The notes below the pieces were generated by a model. It did not search any database and was not told the origin of the DNA. It saw only the letters and a list, made by a program, of their open reading frames with translations. Below, piece by piece: positions 35,359 to 45,158 of a DNA stretch of 64,000 nt. Source of the DNA: Acidocella sp. 20-57-95 (GTDB lineage Bacteria; Pseudomonadota; Alphaproteobacteria; Acetobacterales; Acetobacteraceae). A program made the position numbers and the translations under genes. Each line of letters starts with the position of its first letter. Position 1 is the first letter of the stretch. The DNA is taken from positions 36,459 through 100,458 of the forward strand of contig NCAT01000008.1 in assembly GCA_002255575.1 (NCBI GenBank). Direction: 5' to 3'.

Positions 35359-36486
35359 TTAAACACCAGAATCAGTCAATTTTACAATAATTGTTTCGGC
35401 ATCATCGGTAATAATTTCTACCTCGGATAACTGGTTCAATTTCATATCCCGTGCGTTCGTGAGCCCGATATGAACAAGCATTGTTTGGCTATTTCCAAGA
35501 GAAACCTTAATTTCCCAATGATTGCCCTGATAAATACGGGATACAATAGAACCAATGAGTCCTGTGGTTGCGTTTGATATGGGCTGTAATTTAATCGTAT
35601 CCGGTCGAATATAAAGCAACATCTCGTCGCCGAGCCTGTGACCGATAGACCGCTCAGTAAGCGCGATACGAACATTACCATTCTCAGTGGCGATAATAAT
35701 ATAATTATCTGGAAATATGTCTTGCACCTTGCCTTGTAAAATATTGTGTTTGCCAACGAATCTCGCCGTAAAAGCTTTTTGGGGAGATTGAAATATTCTT
35801 TGTGGTGGACCCGTTTCAATAATTTTTCCATGGTCCATGACGACGATATCACTAGATAGTGCCATGGCTTCATGCTGGTCATGAGTAACAAATATAGTCG
35901 TCAGACCAGTTCTGGCATGCAGTTCTTTTATCTGGTCGCGCATTTGGTCGCGTAGATTGACATCAAGATTACTCAGCGGCTCATCAAGCAGGAGGAGCTT
36001 GGGCTGGCTTACCAAAGCCCGGGCAAGTGCAACGCGTTGTTGCTGGCCTCCGGATAATGCAGATGGATCACGTCCAGCAAACTCCTGCAAGCCGACCATC
36101 GACAAGGCCTCGTGTGTCCGGTCATGGATTTCTTTGCTTGTAAGATTAAATTTATGACTCTTCAAAGGAAACGCAACATTCTGAAAAATATCCATGTGTG
36201 GCCAAATTGCGTAGGATTGAAACACCATGGCGATTGGCCGCCTGCTCGCAGGAACGTGGAGTTTCTGCTCCTTGGTATAAATGGGCACGCCGTCAATTTC
36301 GATCGACCCGGCGTTCGGCGTTTCTAGTCCTGCGATCATCCGCAAGGTGGTCGTTTTGCCGCAGCCGCTTGGGCCGAGTAGTGTCACAAAGGAACCAGCA
36401 GTTACCATGAGGGACAAATCATCTACCACCGAAACCGATTTACCTTGATGGTCGTATTGTTTTTGCAAATGAGCTATTTTTAGCAT
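35359..36486 (-). CDS. ABC transporter ATPase, FbpC/PotA type
   Basis: 375 residues. Walker A GPSGCGKTT, signature LSGGQQQRVALARAL, Walker B LLLLDEPLSNLD, H-loop VTHDQHEAMAL, then a TOBE domain from about residue 240. This is the OTCN group arrangement with a C-terminal regulatory domain. Energises the permease at 36521 and works with the binding protein at 34299. No strong ribosome site before ATG 36486. Confidence 0.92.
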   Translation of the reverse strand: MLKIAHLQKQYDHQGKSVSVVDDLSLMVTAGSFVTLLGPSGCGKTTTLRMIAGLETPNAGSIEIDGVPIYTKEQKLHVPASRRPIAMVFQSYAIWPHMDIFQNVAFPLKSHKFNLTSKEIHDRTHEALSMVGLQEFAGRDPSALSGGQQQRVALARALVSQPKLLLLDEPLSNLDVNLRDQMRDQIKELHARTGLTTIFVTHDQHEAMALSSDIVVMDHGKIIETGPPQRIFQSPQKAFTARFVGKHNILQGKVQDIFPDNYIIIATENGNVRIALTERSIGHRLGDEMLLYIRPDTIKLQPISNATTGLIGSIVSRIYQGNHWEIKVSLGNSQTMLVHIGLTNARDMKLNQLSEVEIITDDAETIIVKLTDSGV

Positions 36487-36520
36487 TTTATTTTATACAT
36501 CACATCACGTTTCATTGTTT

Positions 36521-38251
36521 TTACAATGCTGGCATATCAGAGCGTTTTTTAGTGAAAATGAACATCGCTGAAAAAAGGATAAGGACCATTAGCACAACCA
36601 AGACCCCGAGGGCGGCAGTCATTGGGAACTCCCCGTTTTGCCAAAGCGTATAGATTGTAATCGAAAGAATTTCCGATTTCGGGGTGTATAAAAATATCGC
36701 AGTTGAAACCTCACGGAATACTGTAATGATTGTGTAGATCAACCCGGCGACGAATGATGGTACCAATAGGGGAAAATATATTTTAGAAAATACTCGAATG
36801 CGGGAAGCACCGGAGACGACGGCAGCTTCCTCTAATTCACTTTTGATCTGTACCATGCCACCAGTCATGTACCGCATACCGTAGGGGATATGCGTCGTAA
36901 TGAAGGCAATGATTAGGATTGTCAGCGTACCATATAAGGAGAAGGGCAATGGCAAGATTAAATACCAGAATAGAACGCCAATTCCAACGATAATGCCGGG
37001 CATCGCGATTGGCAGAAATGCCAGTATATCAAGGGCAAACCGCCATTTCGACTGGCTTTTGATCGTTATGTAAGCAGCAAAAGTCGTAAGGATCATGGTG
37101 ATGATCCCGCAACTGATTGCAGCAATGAGGCTATTTATAAGAGACTGCGTGATATCTGGAAATTGAAAGACGTTTATATAATTTTGAAGTGAGAGTTTTT
37201 GTAGCAAGGAAACCGAGGGTATTTGGTATTCCGACAGTAATGAGGCCCAGATAATAACGAACAGAGGCCCGGCTGAAGTGATGAGAAAAACTATTACCCA
37301 TATAACGGTGCAAGGCCAGCGCCATTTCCCGAGTTTGATGGTTCTTGGTTTGAAACTTTTACCGGAAATTGTTGCATACCGGGCGCTATGTTTGGTGGCG
37401 AGGTGAGATGAGTATAATCCAGCAATGCAGAGCATTAAAAGTACATCGCCGAGTACACTAGCTTGCCCATAATCGGGCGGAAACGTTTGTATGGCAGCAT
37501 AAATCTGGCTCACCAATACGAATATATGGGCAGGTGTACCGATAAGCTGCGGAACTTCAAAACCTGAAATAACGCGGGTGAATATCAAGATGGCGGCACC
37601 AAATATACCCGGCATCGCCAGCTTTAAGGTGATTTTGCGAAATACGCCAAACTGGCTATAGCCAGCAATATAGCCAGCTTCCTCAAGTGTTGAATCCATG
37701 GATGAAAATATCGCAACGGACATTAAGAAAGCTAATGGGGCGTTATGCAATGCATCAACAAAAATCATGCCAGATAATGAATAGATATTGAAGACGGTAT
37801 GGGCAAACAGGTATTTTGAGGCAACGTTATAAAGTCCGATCTGTGAGGAGCATAATAAAATCCATGAGATCGCATATAAGATTCCAGGTATCATGAATGG
37901 GATCATTACACCGGCAAACCCGAAATATTTTAGCGGCACATCCGTGCGTGCATAGAGCCAGCCTAGACCGGTTCCAATTGCCGTTGCCGAAATAGTCGCA
38001 CCTCCAGCATAGCCAACCGATGTGACCAGCAACCGGTAAAATACGTGGTTGGAAGCTGCACTGATAAAATTATCGATACTCCAATTGGAATCGGGGTTCA
38101 AAAAGTCACTCTGGAAGCTTGCTGCCATTAGAGTGCAGAATGGCACTAGAACCAGGTATCCGATAATAAGCGTCACACTGGCGAAAATGAACGTGTTGGA
38201 GTTTGCAAGCCGTGGTAAAAGCGCAATTAGTTTTGCTAAACGTGATCGCAT
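36521..38251 (-). CDS. ABC transporter two-domain permease (FbpB/AfuB type)
   Basis: 576 residues from ATG 38251 (TTG 38254 is just ahead). Two homologous permease halves, each with about six membrane segments and an EAA loop: EEAGYIAGYSQFGVFRKI in the first half, and EEAAVVSGASRIRVFSKI in the second. This fused form is typical of ferric-iron and thiamine-type importers. Follows the isochorismatase-like gene by about 45 bases in the same operon. Confidence 0.92.
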   Translation of the reverse strand: MRSRLAKLIALLPRLANSNTFIFASVTLIIGYLVLVPFCTLMAASFQSDFLNPDSNWSIDNFISAASNHVFYRLLVTSVGYAGGATISATAIGTGLGWLYARTDVPLKYFGFAGVMIPFMIPGILYAISWILLCSSQIGLYNVASKYLFAHTVFNIYSLSGMIFVDALHNAPLAFLMSVAIFSSMDSTLEEAGYIAGYSQFGVFRKITLKLAMPGIFGAAILIFTRVISGFEVPQLIGTPAHIFVLVSQIYAAIQTFPPDYGQASVLGDVLLMLCIAGLYSSHLATKHSARYATISGKSFKPRTIKLGKWRWPCTVIWVIVFLITSAGPLFVIIWASLLSEYQIPSVSLLQKLSLQNYINVFQFPDITQSLINSLIAAISCGIITMILTTFAAYITIKSQSKWRFALDILAFLPIAMPGIIVGIGVLFWYLILPLPFSLYGTLTILIIAFITTHIPYGMRYMTGGMVQIKSELEEAAVVSGASRIRVFSKIYFPLLVPSFVAGLIYTIITVFREVSTAIFLYTPKSEILSITIYTLWQNGEFPMTAALGVLVVLMVLILFSAMFIFTKKRSDMPAL

Positions 38252-38295
38252 CAACGGGCTACGGTGTTCACGTGATTACCACTGTGAGATGTCTG

Positions 38296-38907
38296 TCAAG
38301 ACAGCATCGCAATAATTTGCATTGTGCTTCTTACCCGTCCCATCCGGGGGAATACACGTTGCATAAAATAATGATGCCCTTCCATCTGATGTGACGTACA
38401 GGCATCTTCAGCAAAAATCAGGTTGTAATCCAAATCGCGGGCGGAATAGGCCGTGCTGGCAACGCCAACATCTGTTGAACCACCGCATATGATCAGGTTT
38501 GTGATTTTCTGTGTCCGTAATATCAGGTCAAGATATGTTTGATGAAAAGCACTCCAGCGATATTTTGGGATCAGAAAATCGTTTTTGGTTGGTGCGATTT
38601 CATCAATGACTTGAGAGGCCCAGGTATCGGCATGAATAAAATGGCGTTCAATACCGGGTTTTATCGGTTCGAGCTTATTGTTGGTGTCACGGATCGTTTG
38701 TCCTGTGGTGCGGTTATCCTCACGATGATTGGCAGCCGCGTATGCGACTAGGACGCCGCAGGCGCGGGATTTGTTTAAAAGCAGTACATTGTTCTTGATA
38801 ACGGGCCGATAACGCTCCTGGGTTGCAGGATCATCTTTTTTTACGTGGCCGTTCAGGAGGTCGAAGAATAGAATGGCTGTAGTGGCCGGGTCGATGGTTT
38901 CTGGCAA
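38296..38907 (-). CDS. Isochorismatase-like hydrolase-fold protein lacking nucleophilic Cys
   Basis: 203 residues from TTG 38907, with GGAG six bases upstream. Asp16 (LFFDLLNG) and Lys115 (PKYRWSAF) of the cysteine-hydrolase triad are present, but the CGGSTDVGVASTAYSA motif has Gly148 where nicotinamidase, N-carbamoylsarcosine amidase and similar enzymes have the nucleophilic Cys. True isochorismatases also have Gly at this site and cut without a covalent intermediate, so isochorismatase-type vinyl-ether chemistry is one option. First gene of the operon leading to the importer, SDR and dienelactone hydrolase. Confidence 0.82.
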   Translation of the reverse strand: MPETIDPATTAILFFDLLNGHVKKDDPATQERYRPVIKNNVLLLNKSRACGVLVAYAAANHREDNRTTGQTIRDTNNKLEPIKPGIERHFIHADTWASQVIDEIAPTKNDFLIPKYRWSAFHQTYLDLILRTQKITNLIICGGSTDVGVASTAYSARDLDYNLIFAEDACTSHQMEGHHYFMQRVFPRMGRVRSTMQIIAMLS

Positions 38908-39067
38908 CGGGAGCTCCCTGAAATAAGCCTCAAGGCTAAGATCATATTTGGCATTAGCACTTGAGGGGAAGTGTATAGGAGTTATGCGGAATCATGTTGC
39001 GACAATCGCTGGAAGTTTTTGGTTTTGATACAATCGATAATTGCTACAAATATGGGCGGTTTGGGCG

Positions 39068-39964
39068 TTATGTATGCAAGGCTATTTTACTAATGTCGGC
39101 GATCATGGCCATGACAAGTTTGCTGGCTAGAGTGGGAACCGACCTTAATGTGGTACCGAGCATTATATTACGTGAAATTTTAGGGTTTGTGATCAGCGCC
39201 GCGTTAAGTCCGGTGCCGGCATTACCCTGAGACAATGCGTGCAGGGTGGTAATTGCAAATCCGTGTCCTTCACGGGCAAGTTTTAAATAGAGAGAGGAGG
39301 TGTCAACCTCCATGATGGGATTAATTGTCACACCCATCTGGTCCGCCAATTCCTCGATATTTTTACGCAAGCTGCTTTGGGTTGCTGGCAGGATAAGCGG
39401 GAGATTATGCAATTCGCTAAAATTGACAGTCGGTCGGCCTTCGAGGAATGACCCAGCGGCGCCCACCAAATATGTATGGGCGACTGTAATCGTTCGCGTG
39501 TCGCCCATGGTACGACCGTTGCAGAAATTCAGCGCAATATCGATTCGGCCTTCATCAACCCACTCGTCGAGCCGGGCTGTTGAGCCCACGAAGACCTTTA
39601 TCTTTACGGCCGGTAGTTCAATTCGCGCACGTTCCAGCAAGGTGGATACTAAGGCGTTCGAGAAGGATGGCGGCATACCCACGCGCACTTCACCGGCGGG
39701 TGCGTTCGCAAATATTTGTGCATCCGCGGTCAGCAAATTGAGCTCCGCGACGATATGTTTTGTGCGCGGCAGCAATTTTTCGCCTAGTGCGGTCAGGGTT
39801 ACGCCATGCCCAGTTCTATTGAATAATCTGCCGCCAAGCTCGCGCTCAAGCTGCGCAATCGCGCGGCTGATGACGGGTTGGGAAATTCCAAGAGTGGGCG
39901 CAGCCTTCGTCAGACTGTTCATTTCAGCGACCCGCAGGAAAAACTTCAGGCTATCTAAGTCCAT
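39068..39964 (-). CDS. LysR-family transcriptional regulator
   Basis: 298 residues. Winged HTH at residues 1-60 (LKFFLRVAEMNSLTKAAPTL, ISQPVISRAIAQLERELGG, FNRTGHGVTLT), then a LysR substrate domain with AGEVRVGMPPSF. Upstream of and on the same strand as the isochorismatase-to-dienelactone hydrolase operon, which it probably controls. The recognition helix is standard. ATG 39964. Effector unknown. Confidence 0.9.
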   Translation of the reverse strand: MDLDSLKFFLRVAEMNSLTKAAPTLGISQPVISRAIAQLERELGGRLFNRTGHGVTLTALGEKLLPRTKHIVAELNLLTADAQIFANAPAGEVRVGMPPSFSNALVSTLLERARIELPAVKIKVFVGSTARLDEWVDEGRIDIALNFCNGRTMGDTRTITVAHTYLVGAAGSFLEGRPTVNFSELHNLPLILPATQSSLRKNIEELADQMGVTINPIMEVDTSSLYLKLAREGHGFAITTLHALSQGNAGTGLNAALITNPKISRNIMLGTTLRSVPTLASKLVMAMIADISKIALHT

Positions 39965-40131
39965 AGATAGTTATATCTCAGAACAACATTAGGAGGACAT
40001 CTTTTCGAGACTATGCATCGTTGGCGTCGCATGCAAGCGGTTCTGTAATTTCGAAAGTAAGCCGCCGCGACCGGTGATGTCGCTACTATGTTTGTCACCT
40101 ATTTGTTGGTTCATATCGTTGGTTTGGGTTT

Positions 40132-40917
40132 TTATACGGCGCCGGTCGCGCCCGTTAGATAATTATGCAGCACCCGCCCGTAGGGCAGCGTTAAATCCGC
40201 GATGAAATGTAGCCCCCCAAGTACTTTGCGCACTGGCAGATCCGCCAAGGGCGCATTGACATGTGCATGTAACTGCAAGCGCGCCGGCCCAGACCAGCCA
40301 CCGTTCACCTGGATATCGGTGAGGTTATACCCGACCAGCTGGCAAATGGCCGGAGTTCCATCAACGTCGGGGATGATTTTAAGATTGACTTGCGTTTTGC
40401 TCATTTTTTTGATGATAGACGCGCTGCTGCACTGCTTCATCCCATCTACATCATAGAGCAAATTCTGGTGCTTATACCCCATTGTGCCAACCGCGACCAA
40501 AGAATCGGCATAGGATAAGTTGCCGGTCAAAGTGTCATGAATCACGGCCAACGCGGGTGATGCATATTTTTTGGGAAATCCCCAAATCTCGCGCCCACCG
40601 GCAATCGGCGGTTCGTCATCCAGATACATTTGCGCAGTGAAATTCACATGTTCACCGTTCAGCAAAGCTGGGATGACGATACCAGATTCGGTATAATCGC
40701 CGAATCCGGCTGAATCGGGCATACGGATGACTTCAAATAATACCGTGTTGCTGCCGTCTGGTTCCAACGGTTCCGGCAAGGCCTCGCGAATGGCGTCGGG
40801 ATCAGACAGGTAGGTCAGAATCATATATTCGCGGTCAATAAACCGGTACGGCCCGCGCGGGTATGATGGCGAGGTAATTGGCATTGAAGGTGCGTTCAAA
40901 ACATCAGCAAGCTTCAT
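40132..40917 (-). CDS. adc: Acetoacetate decarboxylase
   Basis: 261 residues. The active-site pair Lys116-Lys117 is in EIWGFPKKYASP, matching the Schiff-base Lys and its neighbour in the clostridial enzyme. The family opens as seen here with FIDREYMILTYLSDPDAIRE. Converts acetoacetate to acetone and CO2, and related members act on other keto acids. Leftward, 27 bases after the patatin gene's end. Acetoacetate could come from 3-hydroxybutyrate (dehydrogenase at 43191) or from the BKACE reaction (9223). Confidence 0.92.
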   Translation of the reverse strand: MKLADVLNAPSMPITSPSYPRGPYRFIDREYMILTYLSDPDAIREALPEPLEPDGSNTVLFEVIRMPDSAGFGDYTESGIVIPALLNGEHVNFTAQMYLDDEPPIAGGREIWGFPKKYASPALAVIHDTLTGNLSYADSLVAVGTMGYKHQNLLYDVDGMKQCSSASIIKKMSKTQVNLKIIPDVDGTPAICQLVGYNLTDIQVNGGWSGPARLQLHAHVNAPLADLPVRKVLGGLHFIADLTLPYGRVLHNYLTGATGAV

Positions 40918-40944
40918 TTGTCATTTCCTTATTCAAAGAGGGAT

Positions 40945-42051
40945 TTATGGTTTAATACGGTGTAGGATGACGCCTTCGAGCGGGTCTGTCGGCGCCGTCC
41001 AGGGGGCTTGTGCAATGGCTTGCTTGGTTTGGGCGTAGCCAGCTTCCCAGCGGGCGCGAATGCCACCGCCACTAAAATCGATGTCCTTGGTGTGATCCTC
41101 GTTTGGCAAGGTTGGTGCTACCAGCGCCATCAAATGCATCTGCGTCAGGCAGCCATAGCTTGCCAATTCCGCAACTTCATTGCTGTTTCTTTCAGAGTCT
41201 GGGAGACGCTGGGCCAGATTGGCAATAATATGCCGCAATTTATGCATTTGCTGTTGCCGCGCCACCTGGCTGCGCGAGCGTGATGCAAATTGCACATCTT
41301 TCTGGCGGTTGAGGACCTGGTTAAGTGTGGTCGGCTCAGCACCGTCTGGGTTCCACAAATGGACAGAGAATACCAGCGAATTACGGCGCGGATTATCGTC
41401 AAAAATCGCCTCCAGCGGGGTGTTGGAGAGAATGCCGCCATCCCAATATAAGTCTCCATCAACGCGTACGGCTGGGAATGCCGGCGGTAACGCGCCTGAG
41501 GCCATGACATGCTCAACACGGAATTCCTGTTCGCGACTGTCGAAATAATGCATCTGGCTGGTGCAAACATTCGCTGCCCCTACCGCGATGCGGGTCTCGC
41601 GCCGGTTGATGCGATCAAAATCCACCAGCTCACTTAATGTCTGGCGCAATGGTGCTGTGGAATAATGTCCGGCATGTTCCGCGCCCAGCGGCCAGCCACC
41701 ACCCATTAGCGCGAGGGGGTTTGGCTTAAAGAACGAGGGTAATCCGGCAAGCATCGTCAGCATCCGCGAAGCCGGTGTGCCGCCAGGTATTGCTGACATC
41801 GTATTTGCTGGCAGCGAATATTCAACCCGGTGCCAAAATTCCTGCAGCTTGCCAAGCCGGTAAGCCGGGTCGTTGCCCGCGATTAAGGCCGCGTTGATTG
41901 CGCCGATCGAGGTGCCGATCACCCAGTCCGGCTCTATCCCGGCCTCGTGAAGTGCCTGATAGACGCCGGCTTGGTAAGCCCCCAAAGCGCCGCCGCCCTG
42001 CAACACTAATACAGTTTGTCCGAACTGCGCGGTTGGGTGATTTACCATCAT
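40945..42051 (-). CDS. Patatin-like phospholipase
   Basis: 368 residues. ATG 42051 is chosen as AGAGGA lies six bases upstream; the frame goes on to 42111. Oxyanion GGGALGAYQAGV, nucleophile GTSIGAINA, and catalytic Asp in YWDGGILSNTP form the Ser-Asp dyad of patatins. A DUF3734-like C-terminal part follows, as in patatins next to hydroxybutyrate dehydrogenase. Such linkage to acetoacetate decarboxylase and 3-hydroxybutyrate dehydrogenase is often seen in polyhydroxybutyrate-making proteobacteria. Confidence 0.9.
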   Translation of the reverse strand: MMVNHPTAQFGQTVLVLQGGGALGAYQAGVYQALHEAGIEPDWVIGTSIGAINAALIAGNDPAYRLGKLQEFWHRVEYSLPANTMSAIPGGTPASRMLTMLAGLPSFFKPNPLALMGGGWPLGAEHAGHYSTAPLRQTLSELVDFDRINRRETRIAVGAANVCTSQMHYFDSREQEFRVEHVMASGALPPAFPAVRVDGDLYWDGGILSNTPLEAIFDDNPRRNSLVFSVHLWNPDGAEPTTLNQVLNRQKDVQFASRSRSQVARQQQMHKLRHIIANLAQRLPDSERNSNEVAELASYGCLTQMHLMALVAPTLPNEDHTKDIDFSGGGIRARWEAGYAQTKQAIAQAPWTAPTDPLEGVILHRIKP

Positions 42052-42079
42052 TAAAATTCCTCTGGTTAAAGCTAAAGCG

Positions 42080-43206
42080 TTACATATCGGCGCCGGTGAT
42101 GAGGCGGGCACCGTGCTGGAATGTGGCGTAGGCCCAGCCCCAGCTTAGTGCCACCGAAAGACGGTTGCGAAAGCCGATCAAAAAATACACGTGCGCAACG
42201 CACCACAGCAGCTAGGCGAAGAATCCGGCACGTCGCACCCGTCCAAAATCCACAACTGCCGCGCCGCGCCCATTTTCCGGGTGCAACTGCGCATCAACAA
42301 TGACCCGCCCGATACGGTCAGATTTGACCCGAAGCCAACGTGCAGCAGGCGAGGCAGCCACCCCCGCCGCCCACAGGATCGTGCGCGTGGGCAACACAGC
42401 ACCGTTGATCACAACATGATCTGCGCGCATTGGCTCACTGCGACACCTAGCCGCATTTCAACGCCGCGTTTACCCAGCGCCTTGGCGGCCGCTGCCGAGC
42501 GTTCCTCAGGAAACGCGGGCAACACGCGGGGCGCGGCATCGACCAGGATAATCCTCGCCGAGGCAGGATCGATCCGCCGAAAATCCATCGGCAGTGCATG
42601 GCGGGCCAGTTCTGCGATCGCCCCAGACATCTCCACCCCGGTCGGTCCGGCACCCACGACCACAAAAGTGAGCAGGCGCTCGCGCTCGGCTGCGTCGGTG
42701 GTGTCCTCCGCCGTCTCGAACGCCCGCAGGATACGGCGGCGAATGGCCGTGGCGTCGTCCAGTTCTTTCAACCCTGGTGCAAATACTTCCCATTCCGGGT
42801 GGCCGAAATACGAGTGACGCGCCCCGGAGGCGATAATCAGCCAGTCGTAACGCAACATCCGCTGATGATCCAAGCGGACCATACGTGCCGCACGGTCGAT
42901 CGCTTCGACCTCGCCGAGCAGCACCGTGGGGTTTTTCTGCCCGCGCAAAATGGCGCGGATCGGCTGGGCAATGTCGGAAGGCGTGAGTGCGGCTGTGGCA
43001 ACTTGATACAGCAAAGGCTGAAACAGATGATGATTGTGCCGGTCAACCAGCACCACATCGGCTTCGGCTTTTGATAGTGCTTTGGCGGCGGACAAACCTG
43101 CGAACCCACCCCCCAGTATCACCACCCGCGGCTTGTCGCTGGTTGCCCCCATGGCATCACTGCCCGTGCCGGATATTGCCTGACTGTCCATCAATGTGCT
43201 GTCCAT
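42080..43206 (-). pseudogene. ndh: Decayed NDH-2 type NADH dehydrogenase
   Basis: The N-terminal 250 codons are intact (FAD motif VVILGGGFAGLSAAKAL and NAD motif FVVVGAGPTGVEMSG). A frameshift near 42420-42430 interrupts the chain (...GVAVSQ into RADHVVINGA). The shifted frame runs to LHPENG and jumps straight to RGAAVVDFG, leaving out roughly a hundred residues of the family. A TAG at 42212-42214 stands where the family has Trp (FFA-stop-LLWCVAHVYFLIGFRN). The rest reads out to the normal end RLITGADM at 42080. So frameshift, internal deletion and nonsense are all present. It lies between bdhA and the patatin gene. Confidence 0.88.
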
Positions 43207-43973
43207 GCACCGTCAACCGGCAATGCTGTGCCGGTGATCGATTGGGCGCCGGCACTGCTTAAAAATACCGCCAACGCCCCCAGTTCCGATACTTCGACAA
43301 AGCGCTTATTGGGCTGCGACCCCAGGATGACGTCGCGGATTACCGCCTCACGGCTCAATCCATGAACTTTCATCTGATCGGTAATTTGTCCCTCAACCAA
43401 GGGGGTGCGCACATAGCCCGGACACACCGCATTGACCGTGATGCCGGTTTGCGCGAGTTCAAGGGCCGCAACCTTGGTGAGCCCGAGCACGCCATGCTTG
43501 GCCGCCACATAAGCACTTTTGAAGGGCGAACCAACCAGCCCGTGCGCTGAAGCGATATTGATAATCCGGCCCCACCCGCGCGCTTTCATACCAGGTATCG
43601 CGGCCTGCATCGCGAAGAAATTTGAGCTTAGGTTGATGGCTAAAATCTGATGCCACTTCGCAGCAGGAAACTCATCGATCGGCGCGACAAACTGGATGCC
43701 GGCATTATTGACCAATATATCCATATGCCCCAGCGCACGCGCGGCTGCATGAACCATCTCGGCCGCTTGGTCGGGCTGTGATAGGTCCGCCGGCACATAG
43801 ATTACCTGGACCTGGTTTGTGGCCGCCATTTCGGCACGGATATTTTCAATTTGACCGGCGTCACCCAAGCCATTGAGCACAATATGCGCCCCGGCTTTGG
43901 CCAATTCTTGCGCAACGCCCAAACCAATCCCGCTGGTCGAGCCGGTTACGAGCGCCACTTTATCTTTCAGCAT
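43191..43973 (-). CDS. bdhA: 3-hydroxybutyrate dehydrogenase
   Basis: 260 residues, the standard length. ATG 43973 is preferred to GTG 43982 or ATG 43979 because AAGGTGA then sits at ribosome-site distance. SDR features: TGSTSGIG, NNAGIQFVAPIDEFP, ASAHGLVGSPFKSAYVAAK with catalytic Ser, Tyr and Lys, and the GQITDQMK and QPNKRFVEV segments of D-3-hydroxybutyrate dehydrogenases. Interconverts 3-hydroxybutyrate and acetoacetate with NAD. Its end overlaps the start of the ndh relic by 16 bases. Confidence 0.92.
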   Translation of the reverse strand: MLKDKVALVTGSTSGIGLGVAQELAKAGAHIVLNGLGDAGQIENIRAEMAATNQVQVIYVPADLSQPDQAAEMVHAAARALGHMDILVNNAGIQFVAPIDEFPAAKWHQILAINLSSNFFAMQAAIPGMKARGWGRIINIASAHGLVGSPFKSAYVAAKHGVLGLTKVAALELAQTGITVNAVCPGYVRTPLVEGQITDQMKVHGLSREAVIRDVILGSQPNKRFVEVSELGALAVFLSSAGAQSITGTALPVDGAWTAH

Positions 43974-44177
43974 GATCATCACCTTGTTGACGGTTTCACC
44001 AGACCCCGATCAGACAATCAGCCTCAATCGAGCGACCGCACCATCTCAGCTTGCTATAATTGTGTATAATGCTATCGCGGCATGAATTTCATGCCCTCAA
44101 GGGCGCTGTTTGAAGCCTGTGCATTCAATTAGAGAATAGGCTTGTAAGGTGATTGTTTTTGCTTAAGTGAGGATCTG

Positions 44178-45158
44178 ATGCTGGAAACGCAATCTCTTCG
44201 AAAGCCGCATGATGTCGCGGACAAAGTGTTTAGCGCCGGGTCGGAGCGCGCTCGGCATGAACTGGCGTCCGGGCTTCGCCAACACGCCGCCCGGATTCCC
44301 CCGAAATATTTCTATAATGAATTGGGTTCTAAGCTGTTTGAAGCCATTTGCCTTGTCGATGAATATTACGTAACGCGTGCTGAAACAAATATCTATTTGA
44401 ATCACGCAACTGAGATTGCCGATATAGCAGGGCAGGGCGGGACGCTGATTGATCTTGGTGCTGGTAATTGTGCCAAAGCTGCCCTGCTGTTTAAAGCTTT
44501 GCAACCAAATCAATATGTGCCGGTTGATATATCGACCGCGTTTTTAAATAGCACCGTCGAGAGACTACAGGCGGTCTATCCACAAATCGCGATGCTGCCG
44601 GTTGGGCTTGATTTTACCGAAAGCCTAAATTTGCCAGCGAAAATACGCCAGGACCAACGGCTATTATTTTATCCTGGCTCCTCGATTGGGAATTTTTCGC
44701 CGTTGCAGGCGATGCAGTTTCTCACCCGTATTCACCGTGAATGCGGCAAAAATGGCGCTTTGCTGATCGGCGTTGATCTGGTTAAACCAGCGGATATTTT
44801 AGAAGCGGCCTATAATGATTCGCTAGGCATTACAGCCGCTTTTAATTTGAACCTGCTTGTTCACGTCAATAACTTGCTGGACAGTAATTTTTTGGTGTCA
44901 GACTGGCGGCATATTGCTTTTTTCAACGTGGACCAAAATTGCATTGAAATGCATTTGGAAGCGCGGCGTCCGGTAACGGTTCAATGGCCTGGCGGAGAAC
45001 GCTTCTTTGCCCAAGGTGAGCGTATCCATACTGAAAATAGCTACAAGTATACCAAAGACGGGTTTAGCGAGCTGCTGAAATCCTGCAATTTTGGTGACCC
45101 TATATGCTGGACCGATCCAGCCCAACAATTCCTGGTTTGCTATGCTCGCGCCAACTGA
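44178..45158 (+). CDS. egtD: L-histidine N-alpha-methyltransferase EgtD
   Basis: 326 residues. PPKYFYNELGSKLFEAICLVDEYY matches the EgtD N-terminal region in two adjacent parts (YFYNELGSKLFE and DEYYVTRAE); the SAM loop is LIDLGAGNCAKA, followed by FYPGSSIGNFSP. EgtD trimethylates histidine to hercynine, the first step of ergothioneine synthesis. ATG 44178 is a clean start. It overlaps egtB by 17 bases, so the two form a coupled operon. The other steps (EgtE lyase) are not in the window. Confidence 0.94.
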   Translation: MLETQSLRKPHDVADKVFSAGSERARHELASGLRQHAARIPPKYFYNELGSKLFEAICLVDEYYVTRAETNIYLNHATEIADIAGQGGTLIDLGAGNCAKAALLFKALQPNQYVPVDISTAFLNSTVERLQAVYPQIAMLPVGLDFTESLNLPAKIRQDQRLLFYPGSSIGNFSPLQAMQFLTRIHRECGKNGALLIGVDLVKPADILEAAYNDSLGITAAFNLNLLVHVNNLLDSNFLVSDWRHIAFFNVDQNCIEMHLEARRPVTVQWPGGERFFAQGERIHTENSYKYTKDGFSELLKSCNFGDPICWTDPAQQFLVCYARAN

